From: Listeria ivanovii subsp. ivanovii | Lineage (GTDB): Bacteria > Bacillota > Bacilli > Lactobacillales > Listeriaceae | Reading direction: 5' to 3' | DNA: 64,000 nucleotides | Assembly: GCF_900187025.1 (NCBI RefSeq) | Contig: NZ_LT906478.1 | Coordinates: forward strand, 2,278,001-2,342,000 | Part shown: positions 17,495 to 26,510 of the stretch, one piece after another | Layout of the letters: the number at the start of each line of letters is the position of its first letter | Numbering within the stretch: position 1 is the stretch's first letter | The notes under the pieces: generated by a model | What the model saw: only the letters and a program-made list of their open reading frames with translations | The model's database searches: none | Told to the model about the DNA's origin: nothing | Program-made: the position numbers and the translations under genes

Positions 17495-19300
17495 TTATTT
17501 TACCAATTTTTCTAATTCATCTAGTCTTTGCTCAAATACTTTTAACGCATCATCTACTGGGCCTGGAGTAGCCATATCCACACCCGCTTTTTTAAGCACA
17601 TCGATAGGATAATCCGAACTCCCAGCCTTCAAAAAGTCAATGTATGCCGTTACAGCGGATTGCCCTTCTGTCAAAATTTTTGCACTAAGCGCTGAAGCAG
17701 CCGAAAAGCCGGTAGCATATTGGAAAACATAATAGTTCATATAGAAATGTGGAATGCGAGACCATTCATAACCGATTTCCTCATCATAAACCATTGCCTC
17801 ACCATAATACTTTTTATTAATATCAAAGTAAGTTTCAGTTAGGTAATCTGCAGTTAACGCAATACCATTTTGATCTGCTTGATGGATAGTATGCTCAAAC
17901 TCAGCAAACTGCGTCTGACGGAAAACAGTCCCTTTAAATCCATCTAAATAATGATTCAGTAGATAAGCACGCACTTTCGGATCTTTATATTTTTTAAGCA
18001 AGTAATCAGTCAAAAGATTTTCATTGGTAGTGGAAGCTACTTCTGCTAAGAAAATTGAGTAATCACCATATACAAATGGCTGGTTTTTTCTAGTATAGTA
18101 ACTATGCACACTGTGACCAAGTTCATGCGCAAGTGTGTATACATTATTAATATTATCCTGCCAATTCAACAAAATATAAGGATTCGTACTATAAGAGCCG
18201 GAAGAATAGGCACCACTTCGTTTTCCTTTATTTTCCATGACATCAATCCAACGACTGTCAAAAGCTTCTTTTAAGATTTCCTGATACTCTTCTCCAAGTG
18301 GCTTTAATGCTTCAAGTACAAGTTCTTTTGCCTCATCATAAGTGAATTCTAAATTAACATCATCCGAAAGCGGTGTATAAAGATCATACATATGCAATTC
18401 TTCTAACCCTAATAGCTCCTTACGTAACTTCACATAACGATGAAGTAAAGTTGCATTCGCATTTACAGACGTAAGCAACGAATCATATACTGTTTCAGGG
18501 ATATGATTGCCAGAAAGGGCTGCTTCACGTGCTGATTGATAACCTCGAGTAGTCGCATAAAAATTAGATTTTTTCACTTGACCGTTTAATGTTGAAGCTA
18601 GTGTGTTTTTTAGCCCTTCATAAACAGAATAAACACCTAGAAAAGCATCTCTACGCACACGCGGGTCATTACTTTCTAATAATTTCCCAAAACGGCCATG
18701 TGTGATTTCTATCTCTTCACCATCTTCGTCTTTAATGGTTGGGAACTTCATGTCCGCATTATTTAGCGTATTAAATGTATTAGATGAACTTCCAAGAACT
18801 TCTCCTGCATTTGCAAGTAAAGCTTCTTCCTTCTCACTTAAAATATATGGGCGACTAAGATTTAGTTCTTCCAAAAGGTGCGCATATAATTGTAAGTCTG
18901 GATTCTCTTCTACAAACTGTTTTAAAACCGTTTCATCCATTGCTAAGATTTCTGGATCATAGTAAGATAATGCTGACATCAACTTAGTCACTAAACTACC
19001 TGCCCGACTATGTAGCCCTTGATATTTTGCATTAGCTGTATCTTGATCCATTTTTAAATGAGCATAGACATACAAGTTACTAATTAAATCATATGCTTTA
19101 TCACGAAATTGCAGCGCTTCATATAGTGTTTGACTACTATCTGCTAGACGCCCTTTAAATTTAGTACTTTCTTCTGCAATTTTTTGTAATTCTACAAACG
19201 CTTCTTCCCATGCTTCATCACTTGGATAAATCGTCGTTAAATCCCACGTTAACTCTTTTGGTACTTCTTCTCTTAAAGGTAATGCATTTGTTTTACTCAT
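17495..19300 (-). CDS. pepF: Oligoendopeptidase F
   Basis: 601 residues, the usual length for family M3B. The zinc site is HELGHSVHSYY near residue 390, with the downstream catalytic Glu in the FLAEVAST segment. It is a cytoplasmic metallopeptidase that cuts peptides of roughly 7-17 residues, supporting the turnover of imported peptides; the opp permease is encoded 3 kb upstream. It reads towards the heme locus and ends in its own terminator. A 74-base gap separates it from coiA upstream, without a clear terminator, so co-transcription with coiA is possible. Confidence 0.95.
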   Translation of the reverse strand: MSKTNALPLREEVPKELTWDLTTIYPSDEAWEEAFVELQKIAEESTKFKGRLADSSQTLYEALQFRDKAYDLISNLYVYAHLKMDQDTANAKYQGLHSRAGSLVTKLMSALSYYDPEILAMDETVLKQFVEENPDLQLYAHLLEELNLSRPYILSEKEEALLANAGEVLGSSSNTFNTLNNADMKFPTIKDEDGEEIEITHGRFGKLLESNDPRVRRDAFLGVYSVYEGLKNTLASTLNGQVKKSNFYATTRGYQSAREAALSGNHIPETVYDSLLTSVNANATLLHRYVKLRKELLGLEELHMYDLYTPLSDDVNLEFTYDEAKELVLEALKPLGEEYQEILKEAFDSRWIDVMENKGKRSGAYSSGSYSTNPYILLNWQDNINNVYTLAHELGHSVHSYYTRKNQPFVYGDYSIFLAEVASTTNENLLTDYLLKKYKDPKVRAYLLNHYLDGFKGTVFRQTQFAEFEHTIHQADQNGIALTADYLTETYFDINKKYYGEAMVYDEEIGYEWSRIPHFYMNYYVFQYATGFSAASALSAKILTEGQSAVTAYIDFLKAGSSDYPIDVLKKAGVDMATPGPVDDALKVFEQRLDELEKLVK

Positions 19301-19374
19301 TATTTAAAAACCCCTAACCATAGTCATTTTGATTTTATTATGAGCCAAAATAACTAAAAAAGCAAAACAGATGA

Positions 19375-20490
19375 TTATATTTCTGATACAGTTTCATGAA
19401 TACATGTCATCGCACGTTTCACTCGATAACGATTTCCCGGTATCGCTGCTATTACTCCCAGCCCAACCAAATAAGCAATGTAAGCTTTTCCTAGTTTCAA
19501 GTGCTCATTAGTTGGTAACCAAATTGTTCTCACTTGCTTTACTACTAATTGAAATTTCTCTAAAAAATAAGCTTCACTAAATGTATCGCCTTGTTCAAGT
19601 CGATTAAAGAAAATATCCCATAAATCAAATTGCCATTCAATAGCTGGCGTAATAACTAAGAATTGTGCATCTAAATCCACACCAATCTCTTTCGGTAAAT
19701 AATGTAAATAATAACCAGCATTATATAAGCGGCGCATAAATTGCCCATGCTTTTTAAATTGGGCATAATAAAAACAAATCTTTTGCCGTTCTAATAATCT
19801 GTCTCTTTTCACATAAGCATTCCTCGAAATAATTCGAGTTATTTTTTGTTTCCATTCATTCATGTTTTCTTTTGATGAAAAATGCATTTCGCTAGCAAAA
19901 AAAGTATTCCCTCTCTCAAACGTTAAGTGATAAAACAATGTGAAAATTTCTTGCTCTGGAGAATAATGCCAAAAATGATAACCTAGCTTTGGATCAGATT
20001 GTAAAAATGCCAGCTGAAATGCGGTTAAATGAATGCGACCCTTTACCTTCCTAATTGTTTGCCCAAGTATCCAGTACACCTCTAAATCAAGTGATAAATA
20101 GTCCATTGTCCTTCTAATCATCTCGCTAATTGGCACGGAGGAGCACTGGAATTCAATCACTGATTTATCGCTTACAAACAAATCAGCTTGTCTTGCAATC
20201 TTAGGAAAATAATGTTCTAACGTAGCAGCAATACCTTGATAACAGAACCATGACATAATTTGGCTTTTAGCGAGTAAATGTCGCTCACTTTCTCCTTCAG
20301 AAGCAAATGCGCACTGGCTTGATTTTTCATGGGCAAAGTGGGGTATTTTAATTTCACCTGCTTTAATCATTACCGGGCTTGAGCAAGCTTTACAAAATAA
20401 TTTGCCTTCTTGACGAATACGCTGCACATTTGTTTTAGTAATAGTAAATGTTTCTCCTCGGTCGTTTCTCGCTGTAAAAATGATTATCAC
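19375..20490 (-). CDS. coiA: Competence protein CoiA-like
   Basis: 371 residues. N-terminal CxxC zinc-type pair (FCKACSSPVMIKAG) followed by HFAHEK and the nuclease-like core ESERHLLAKSQI and SVIEFQCSSVPISEM, the CoiA-family layout (nuclease-related fold). In transformable bacteria CoiA aids recombination of incoming DNA; Listeria competence is cryptic, so the role here is inferred. The start is GTG with GAGG about 10 bases upstream. It lies downstream of mecA behind a terminator. Annotation of function should be treated as family-level. Confidence 0.85.
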   Translation of the reverse strand: MIIIFTARNDRGETFTITKTNVQRIRQEGKLFCKACSSPVMIKAGEIKIPHFAHEKSSQCAFASEGESERHLLAKSQIMSWFCYQGIAATLEHYFPKIARQADLFVSDKSVIEFQCSSVPISEMIRRTMDYLSLDLEVYWILGQTIRKVKGRIHLTAFQLAFLQSDPKLGYHFWHYSPEQEIFTLFYHLTFERGNTFFASEMHFSSKENMNEWKQKITRIISRNAYVKRDRLLERQKICFYYAQFKKHGQFMRRLYNAGYYLHYLPKEIGVDLDAQFLVITPAIEWQFDLWDIFFNRLEQGDTFSEAYFLEKFQLVVKQVRTIWLPTNEHLKLGKAYIAYLVGLGVIAAIPGNRYRVKRAMTCIHETVSEI

Positions 20491-20565
20491 TCTCCAATTA
20501 CCTCTTTACTAATATTATTCGACAACAACTGACTGTTTTCCTGCTTCATTATTAAAATCAAAAAA

Positions 20566-20604
20566 AAGACCCGTCTAGCTGGTTTTCCAGCCAAAACGGG
20601 TCTT
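20566..20604 (-). terminator. mecA terminator
   Basis: AAGACCCGT and ACGGGTCTT with an inner GCTGG/CCAGC stem; T run on the minus strand. It follows the mecA stop by about 12 bases. Confidence 0.88.
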
Positions 20605-20615
20605 AAAATATTGAT

Positions 20616-21269
20616 TTAAAAGTATTGTCTTACTTGCTGTAATGCAGGAACGTCAAAGATGATTTTTCCGTACTCTGCTAGCATATAACTAGTTAAATTC
20701 GACTCTAAACCGTACTCAAGTAAAATACTAACGGCATTGTCAATGTTAGATTCATCATACTTATTTTCAGGAAACTCTACATTCAAATAATACTTCTCTT
20801 GATACGAGTATAATTTTGTTACTAGATTTTCTAGTCCGGTTGCACGTGATAACGAAATAACATCTTCAAAATCACGGAACTCTAAAATAAACTCTAGCGT
20901 ATCATCTTCTCCAAGTGCTTCTTTCTTCACTGGGTTGAAGTTTTCTTCGAGTAGTTTTTCGATTTTTTCTTCTGCAAGCTCGTCTGGGGAGTTTAGCGTG
21001 ACATCAAAGCCACCCTCTCCTTTTCCACCAATTGTAGCTTTTGTTACAAATACTTCTAAGCCATGTTTTAAAGCTTGGACTTGTATCCAGAGCGGACCTT
21101 CTGGAGAGAACTCTTCTTCATATTTCAGCTCATCCATCATATCCCAGAAAAGCTCTTCGCTTTTCTCGCGATCATACCAAACGTCTTCTTGGTTAAAACC
21201 GCGCTCTTCTAAATCCAGATAAGAGATATAAAACTTAATTGTATCTTCATTAATTCGTTCAATTTCCAT
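20616..21269 (-). CDS. mecA: Adaptor protein MecA
   Basis: 217 residues. N-terminal substrate-binding region MEIERINEDTIKFYISYLDLEERGF, an acidic linker and a C-terminal ClpC-binding domain (about 115-217; EFRDFEDVISLSRAT and YLNVEFPENKYD). MecA delivers substrates such as ComK to ClpCP in Bacillus. The ATG at 21269 after AGGAAGGGAGAG gives the standard start; a GTG two codons earlier is too close. It lies between coiA and spxA, and SpxA is itself a Clp substrate in related bacteria. Confidence 0.94.
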   Translation of the reverse strand: MEIERINEDTIKFYISYLDLEERGFNQEDVWYDREKSEELFWDMMDELKYEEEFSPEGPLWIQVQALKHGLEVFVTKATIGGKGEGGFDVTLNSPDELAEEKIEKLLEENFNPVKKEALGEDDTLEFILEFRDFEDVISLSRATGLENLVTKLYSYQEKYYLNVEFPENKYDESNIDNAVSILLEYGLESNLTSYMLAEYGKIIFDVPALQQVRQYF

Positions 21270-21450
21270 CGTCACACTCTCCCTTCCTACTTAGTCATTG
21301 ACAATGAAGGGTGAAACTTAATTGGTTAAATTCATTGTAGCTCATAATAGAAAATAGTACCACCATTTTTCCTCAGATTGTCATGGTGGATTATTATATT
21401 AGCTGAAAAACTAAAAAAATTCAAGAACAATTACTCAAATTACAAAAAAA

Positions 21451-21485
21451 GTGCCAAGAATCCAATTGAATGGAATCCTTGGCAA
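21451..21485 (-). terminator. spxA terminator
   Basis: On the minus strand an 11-bp stem with two wobbles (GCCAAGGATTC with GGATTCTTGGC), followed by ACTTTTTTTG. It lies just past the spxA stop. Confidence 0.82.
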
Positions 21486-21500
21486 CCACTTTTATCAATC

Positions 21501-21896
21501 TTAGTTAACCATTTTTTGCGCTTCACGTAATTGATACGTGCGTACTCGGCGCGGTAAGAAACGGCGAATTTCATCTTCATTGTACCCAACTTGTAAACGT
21601 TTCTCATCAATAATGATAGGTCGTCTTAATAAGCCAGGATTTTTCTGGATTAATTCAAATAGTTGTTGCAAAGGAAGACTATCTAAATCCACATTCAACT
21701 TTTGGAAAGTTTTTGAACGAGTGGAGATAATTTCATCAGTTCCGTCCTCAGTCATACGAAGAATTTCTTTAATCTCATCCAAACTAAGTGGCTCGGAAAA
21801 AATGTTTCTTTCCTTATAAGGGATATCATGTTCTTCCAACCATGCACGAGCTTTTCGGCAAGATGTGCAACTAGGTGAAGTGTATAACGTTACCAT
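21501..21896 (-). CDS. spxA: Redox-sensing transcription regulator SpxA
   Basis: 131 residues. ArsC-like fold with the CxxC disulfide switch at Cys10 and Cys13 ([14 protein letters not shown]) and the [26 protein letters not shown] region. Spx binds the alpha C-terminal domain of RNA polymerase and redirects transcription in disulfide stress. The start [10 protein letters not shown] gives the family length and has AAGGAGTG 12 bases upstream; an ORF extension of 19 residues is not credible. Two promoters are seen upstream, one sigma-A-like and one consensus sigma-B. Confidence 0.96.
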   Translation of the reverse strand: MVTLYTSPSCTSCRKARAWLEEHDIPYKERNIFSEPLSLDEIKEILRMTEDGTDEIISTRSKTFQKLNVDLDSLPLQQLFELIQKNPGLLRRPIIIDEKRLQVGYNEDEIRRFLPRRVRTYQLREAQKMVN

Positions 21897-21992
21897 TAGA
21901 CATTCACACTCCTTATCGGGTATTGTTTCATTCATATAACGAAATTCTAGCAATATCTCTATTTGGAAAATTCATTAAAGAACTTACACTTC

Positions 21993-21998
21993 ATTATA
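21993..21998 (-). promoter_or_regulatory. Proximal spxA -10 box
   Basis: TATAAT read on the minus strand about 95 bases upstream of the spxA start. The -35 at 17 bases is poor, so it may be activator-dependent or weak. Confidence 0.5.
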
Positions 21999-22086
21999 CA
22001 CTAATTTTGTGAAATTCCATATACTATTTTTAAAATTTTTCTTCCCAAATATGTAAAACCATTGTTAGCATGCCGTTATGTATATG

Positions 22087-22112
22087 ATACCCCTACTATA
22101 ACTTGTTTAAAC
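22087..22112 (-). promoter_or_regulatory. Sigma-B promoter of spxA
   Basis: On the minus strand GTTTAA (22107-22112), 14 bases and GGGTAT (22087-22092), an exact match to the Listeria/Bacillus sigma-B consensus. It would give a leader of about 185 bases to spxA and place spxA under general stress control. Confidence 0.85.
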
Positions 22113-22178
22113 TAAAATCACATGAAAAAATTAGCTTTTTTATGAGAATTTCATGAGAATTTTCATTTTGAACAAAAA

Positions 22179-22205
22179 CACTCGCCGAAATTGATTCGAC
22201 GAGTG
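22179..22205 (-). terminator. opp operon terminator
   Basis: CACTCGTCGAA and TTCGGCGAGTG (minus strand, one wobble) followed by TTTTTG, just after the oppF stop. Confidence 0.88.
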
Positions 22206-22215
22206 ACATTATTAA

Positions 22216-23178
22216 TTATTTAGCAGCAGCAGATAATTTAGCATGCTTCTCTTTATACATTACTTCTTCTTCTTCTGAACAATAAACAAAATGTCCAGGA
22301 GCGATTTCACGCATTTTAATTTCATCGCCATCTTTATAGTTATGAGACGTTGGATCATACGCTTTACGCACACGAGTCCGCTCATAATTCGGGTCTGGCA
22401 AAGGAATTGCGGATAAAAGTGATTCCGTATAAGGATGTAATGGCGCATGATATAAATCATTGGCCGGTGCTAACTCTACTAATTTACCAAAATACATTAC
22501 ACCGATGCGGTCACTAATGTATTTAACCATCGATAAATCATGGGCGATAAAAAGGTAAGTTAGATTTTTTTCTTTTTGTAATTGACGTAATAAGTTAACT
22601 ACTTGTGCTTGAATAGATACATCAAGGGCAGAAATAGGTTCATCAGCAATGATAAATTCTGGTTGAACAGCAAGCGCACGGGCAATACCAATACGTTGAC
22701 GTTGACCACCAGAGAATTCATGTGGATAACGACCAGCATGTTCTTTACTTAAACCAACTGTTTCCAACAAATCATATACTTGTTGATTTGTTTCTTCAGG
22801 CGTTTTAGCAAGTCCATGGATACGGATACCTTCTGCAATGATATCTTTTACTTTCATACGCGGATTTAAAGACGCGTATGGATCTTGGAAAATCATTTGC
22901 ATTTTACGACGGAACTCAAGCATTTCTTTACGGCTTTTACGTGCATGCACATCTTTACCATTGTAAATGACTTCTCCACCAGTCGCATCGTACAAACGAA
23001 TAATAGTACGTCCAGTTGTTGATTTACCACAACCAGATTCCCCAACTAATCCAAGTGTCTCACCTTTATAAATATCAAAAGAAATATCATCAACAGCACG
23101 TACTTCACTTGCAGTACCTTTGTTAAAGTATTGCTTTAGATTATGAATTTCTAATAATTTTTCTTTTTGCTCCGTCAT
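22216..23178 (-). CDS. oppF: Oligopeptide ABC transporter ATPase OppF
   Basis: 320 residues. Walker A GESGCGKST near 55, signature FSGGQRQR, Walker B FIIADEP, and a C-terminal oligopeptide/dipeptide extension (YTESLLSAIPLPDP and the Cys-containing HFVYCSEEEE). It pairs with OppD as the heterodimeric motor for peptide uptake. Its start overlaps oppD by 4 bases, so the two are coupled. Last gene of the operon. Confidence 0.95.
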   Translation of the reverse strand: MTEQKEKLLEIHNLKQYFNKGTASEVRAVDDISFDIYKGETLGLVGESGCGKSTTGRTIIRLYDATGGEVIYNGKDVHARKSRKEMLEFRRKMQMIFQDPYASLNPRMKVKDIIAEGIRIHGLAKTPEETNQQVYDLLETVGLSKEHAGRYPHEFSGGQRQRIGIARALAVQPEFIIADEPISALDVSIQAQVVNLLRQLQKEKNLTYLFIAHDLSMVKYISDRIGVMYFGKLVELAPANDLYHAPLHPYTESLLSAIPLPDPNYERTRVRKAYDPTSHNYKDGDEIKMREIAPGHFVYCSEEEEVMYKEKHAKLSAAAK

Positions 23179-24251
23179 TCTACTTCTACCCCCTTCGCAT
23201 GGACAGCTTGCATGCCAGGATGAAGTTCCGCAAACTGTTCTTGGCGACGTAATACAGCATCAGGAGGCGTTACTTCTGGTGCATCTGGGTGAAGTAACCA
23301 TGTAGCCGCATAATGTGTATCAGACACCTTAAATAGTGGTGGCTCTTCTTCAAGGTCAATTTGCATTGCATATTTATTACGAGCGGCAAATGCGTCTCCT
23401 TTTGGAGGATGAAGCAAGTCTGGAGGCGTACCAGGAATAACAAATAATTCTTCATCATCTGTATCCAAGGTAGGCATAGAACTAATTAATCCCCAAGTGT
23501 AAGGATGTTGCGGATTATAGAAAATTTCATCAACCGTGCCAATTTCCACAATTTTACCACCGTACATAACAGCAACTCGGTCTGCAACATTTGCTACAAC
23601 GCCAAGATCATGGGTAATAAAGATAATGGATGTATCAATTTTTTTCTGTAAATCTTTCATTAAGTCTAAAATTTGTGCTTGAATAGTTACATCAAGTGCA
23701 GTAGTTGGTTCGTCAGCAATCAGGATTTGCGGATTACAAGCAAGGGAAATCGCAATAACAACCCGTTGACGCATCCCACCAGAAAATTGGTGAGGATATT
23801 GTTTAATCCGTTCTTCTGCATTCGGAATCCCAACTAATTGAAGTAAACGTAACGCTGTTTTGTGAGCTTCTGATTTGCTAATTTTTTGGTGCTTAATAAG
23901 TGGTTCAGAAATTTGCTTACCAATTGTCATCGTAGGATTTAGTGATGTCATTGGATCTTGGAAAATCATTGCTATATCTTTTCCACGAATTTTTTGCATT
24001 TCTTTTTCATGAGCTTTAGCGATATCCATTCCGTTAAATAAAATTTGACCACTTTTAATTTCTGAGTTACCTTCAGGAAGCAGACGCATAATCGATTTGG
24101 TCGTTACTGATTTTCCAGAACCAGATTCGCCAACAATCGCTAACGTTTCACCTTTATACAAATCAAAATTAACTCCACGAATCGCCTTTACTTCTCCGGC
24201 ATATGTGTGGAATGAAATATTTAAATCTTTCACTTCTAATAGCTTTTCCAT
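23175..24251 (-). CDS. oppD: Oligopeptide ABC transporter ATPase OppD
   Basis: 358 residues. Walker A GESGSGKSV near 40, signature FSGGMRQR, Walker B ILIADEPT, and the C-terminal oligo_HPY extension (PYTWGLISSMP). It is the partner of OppF. It follows oppC by 17 bases and overlaps oppF. In Listeria the Opp system imports peptides for nutrition; Opp mutants are affected in cold growth and virulence in published work. Confidence 0.95.
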   Translation of the reverse strand: MEKLLEVKDLNISFHTYAGEVKAIRGVNFDLYKGETLAIVGESGSGKSVTTKSIMRLLPEGNSEIKSGQILFNGMDIAKAHEKEMQKIRGKDIAMIFQDPMTSLNPTMTIGKQISEPLIKHQKISKSEAHKTALRLLQLVGIPNAEERIKQYPHQFSGGMRQRVVIAISLACNPQILIADEPTTALDVTIQAQILDLMKDLQKKIDTSIIFITHDLGVVANVADRVAVMYGGKIVEIGTVDEIFYNPQHPYTWGLISSMPTLDTDDEELFVIPGTPPDLLHPPKGDAFAARNKYAMQIDLEEEPPLFKVSDTHYAATWLLHPDAPEVTPPDAVLRRQEQFAELHPGMQAVHAKGVEVE

Positions 24252-24268
24252 TTTTCCTCACCTCTCTT

Positions 24269-25303
24269 TTAATCGCGCATTTTAGGATCAAAGGCATCGC
24301 GTAAGCCGTCTGCAATCAGATTAAATGCAATCATGATAATACATAATACGATACATGGATAAAGTATCATATACGGCAATACTTGTAACGTTTTATATCC
24401 ATCATTGACCAAGACCCCTAGAGATGCGGCTGGAGCTGGAAGACCTAATCCAATAAAGCTTAAAAAGGCTTCAAAGAAAATCGCGCTAGGAATACTAAAC
24501 ATAATGTTAATAATAATAATCCCAGAAATATTCGGTATTAAATGTTTTATAAGAATTTTTGGTGTAGATTCACCAAGGGTCATGGAAGCCATAACAAATT
24601 CTTGGTTTTTGAGCTTTAAGACTTGTCCCCTGACGACCCTAGCCATTGTTATCCAACTAGTCATCGCAATTGCAATGATTATTGATGCAATCCCTGGTTC
24701 AAGAACTAACATCATTAAAATAACTACTACTAAGTTTGGAATAGCGCCAATAACTTCTAATATACGTTGCATGAAGTTATCTACTCGTCCCCCAACATAA
24801 CCAGAAATCAAACCATAAGCAACCCCGATTATAAGGTCACATAGTGCTGCAACAACAGCAATAATAAGAGATACACGAGTACCTGCCCAAATACGAGCAA
24901 ATTGATCACGTCCAAGCGTGTCACTACCTAACCAGTAGTAAGTACCTTCTTTAATATTATTTTGTTTATAAATATCTACATCTTCCCCACCAATAGACTG
25001 ATGGCCATTCCAAAACGGCATATTTTCAAAGCCTTGTACTTTTGGTGGCAAACTAGCATTTTCAGTGATTTGTCTATTAATATCATGATCTGGGCCAAGA
25101 TTTTGTGACATATAAGGTCCAACAATTGCCATGATTATAACAAGTGCCAAAACAATAAGAGATACTAATGCTGCTCTATTTTTACGAATTCGAAGCCAAG
25201 AATCTTGCATAAAAGTTAAACTTGGGCGATTAATTTTCTCTGCTTCAGCATCCAGAATGTGTGCTGGTTGGAATCTTTCTTTTGCAATTTTATGTTCTGC
25301 CAT
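24269..25303 (-). CDS. oppC: Oligopeptide ABC transporter permease OppC
   Basis: 344 residues. One N-terminal helix (about 38-60), a long extracytoplasmic loop, then five more helices with the BPD permease EAA loop (EFVMASMTLGESTPKILIKHLIPN). Its ATG shares base 25303 with the end of oppB (stop/start overlap), a sign of coupled translation. It forms the membrane channel with OppB. Confidence 0.94.
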   Translation of the reverse strand: MAEHKIAKERFQPAHILDAEAEKINRPSLTFMQDSWLRIRKNRAALVSLIVLALVIIMAIVGPYMSQNLGPDHDINRQITENASLPPKVQGFENMPFWNGHQSIGGEDVDIYKQNNIKEGTYYWLGSDTLGRDQFARIWAGTRVSLIIAVVAALCDLIIGVAYGLISGYVGGRVDNFMQRILEVIGAIPNLVVVILMMLVLEPGIASIIIAIAMTSWITMARVVRGQVLKLKNQEFVMASMTLGESTPKILIKHLIPNISGIIIINIMFSIPSAIFFEAFLSFIGLGLPAPAASLGVLVNDGYKTLQVLPYMILYPCIVLCIIMIAFNLIADGLRDAFDPKMRD

Positions 25304-26232
25304 TATTTTCTACCTCCAGACACACGGATTCGAGGATCAATCAATCCGTAAAGAATATCCACTACTAAGATAATAAATACTAACATAACAGCAAATAAAA
25401 GCGTAGTGCCCATGATTACTGGATAATCATTCATTTGAATAGAAGAAACAAATTGACTACCAATACCTGGAATACTGTAAATATTCTCAATAACAAGGGA
25501 ACCAGTCATTAGTGCTACAGACAATGGCCCTAAAACGGTAATTAAAGGAATAAGTGCATTACGAATCGCATGCTTTACTGCTACTTCAGTTCTGCTATTT
25601 CCTTTTGCTTTCGCTAGTAAAACATAATCAGATGCAAAGACATCAATTAGTTCTGTTCTCATAAAACGAGCAGCTGTGGCAAGTGGGAACATGGCAAGTG
25701 CAAATGCCGGTAGAATAGTGTCAGCAAACGTCCCCCACCCTGCTACTGGAAACCATTGCAGTTTTGCAGCAAAAACATATTGTAAAACTGTTGCGAAAAC
25801 AAAGGAAGGAACAGACTTCCCTAATATCGCTATAAACGTACTCGTATAATCCGGCCACCTATTCTGATACATGGCCGCTACTACCCCTAATAGGATACCA
25901 AATATAACACCAAAAACCATTGCCTCTAGTGCTAATTGGACAGATGGGCCAATCAGTGCACCTAAAATTTCAGACACTGGTCTATTATCAAGTTGGAAGG
26001 AAACGCCTAAATCTCCTTTTACCAAACCTGTCATATAATTAAAGTATTGGACTGGAATGGAATCATTTAGTCCATATTTTTCATTCATCATATGAATTTG
26101 TTCATCAGATAGTTTCTCCTGATTACGGTAAGGCGTACCAGGTAAGAATTTCATTAGAACAAATGTAACTGAAGCAATGATGAATAACGTTATAAGCATG
26201 TATAATACCCTTTTTAACGTATATTTAACCAT
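25303..26232 (-). CDS. oppB: Oligopeptide ABC transporter permease OppB
   Basis: 309 residues, six predicted helices. The EAA loop is DYVLLAKAKGNSRTEVAVKHAIRN, and the N-terminal KYTLKRVLYMLITLFIIASVTF is typical of OppB/DppB. It is separated from oppA by a 278-base gap containing a hairpin, which suggests lower expression of the membrane parts than of the binding protein. Confidence 0.94.
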   Translation of the reverse strand: MVKYTLKRVLYMLITLFIIASVTFVLMKFLPGTPYRNQEKLSDEQIHMMNEKYGLNDSIPVQYFNYMTGLVKGDLGVSFQLDNRPVSEILGALIGPSVQLALEAMVFGVIFGILLGVVAAMYQNRWPDYTSTFIAILGKSVPSFVFATVLQYVFAAKLQWFPVAGWGTFADTILPAFALAMFPLATAARFMRTELIDVFASDYVLLAKAKGNSRTEVAVKHAIRNALIPLITVLGPLSVALMTGSLVIENIYSIPGIGSQFVSSIQMNDYPVIMGTTLLFAVMLVFIILVVDILYGLIDPRIRVSGGRK

Positions 26233-26449
26233 CTATCTCTACACCTCCCAGTATTAATTAATATATAAAAAAGTTATTCCTAACCAAATTCGCAAGTTTA
26301 GTGAGCCTTTTTCTTCATTTCTAAACTTTTATTGCAACATCGCAAAGCAGTTAGGAAAAAAACTTCATTTTTCGAATGTAAGGTTCTAGATAATCTAGAA
26401 AAGGATACTTTAATTTTTTATTATAACACATGAAAATCATCAGCAAAAG

Positions 26450-26477
26450 GAGAGAGCATATCGAAATATACTCTCTC
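26450..26477 (-). terminator. Hairpin between oppA and oppB
   Basis: GAGAGAGTATAT and ATATGCTCTCTC (minus strand, one wobble, 4-base loop) followed by a short CTTTTGC. The weak T tract fits partial termination, letting some transcripts continue into oppBCDF. Confidence 0.7.
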
Positions 26478-26510
26478 TTTCCGCTAAGCATTTTCTTAAA
26501 GACTAATATT

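Larger units (their letters stand above)
21897..22178. other. Regulatory gap upstream of spxA
   Basis: The region holds the two spxA promoters listed separately and a 5' leader of up to about 185 bases. No ORF is convincing. The rest is AT-rich. Confidence 0.5.

Noticed and set aside
22260-22460. Short same-strand ORFs within oppF and oppD in other frames
   Set aside because: They overlap conserved ATPase coding sequence and lack recognisable protein features.
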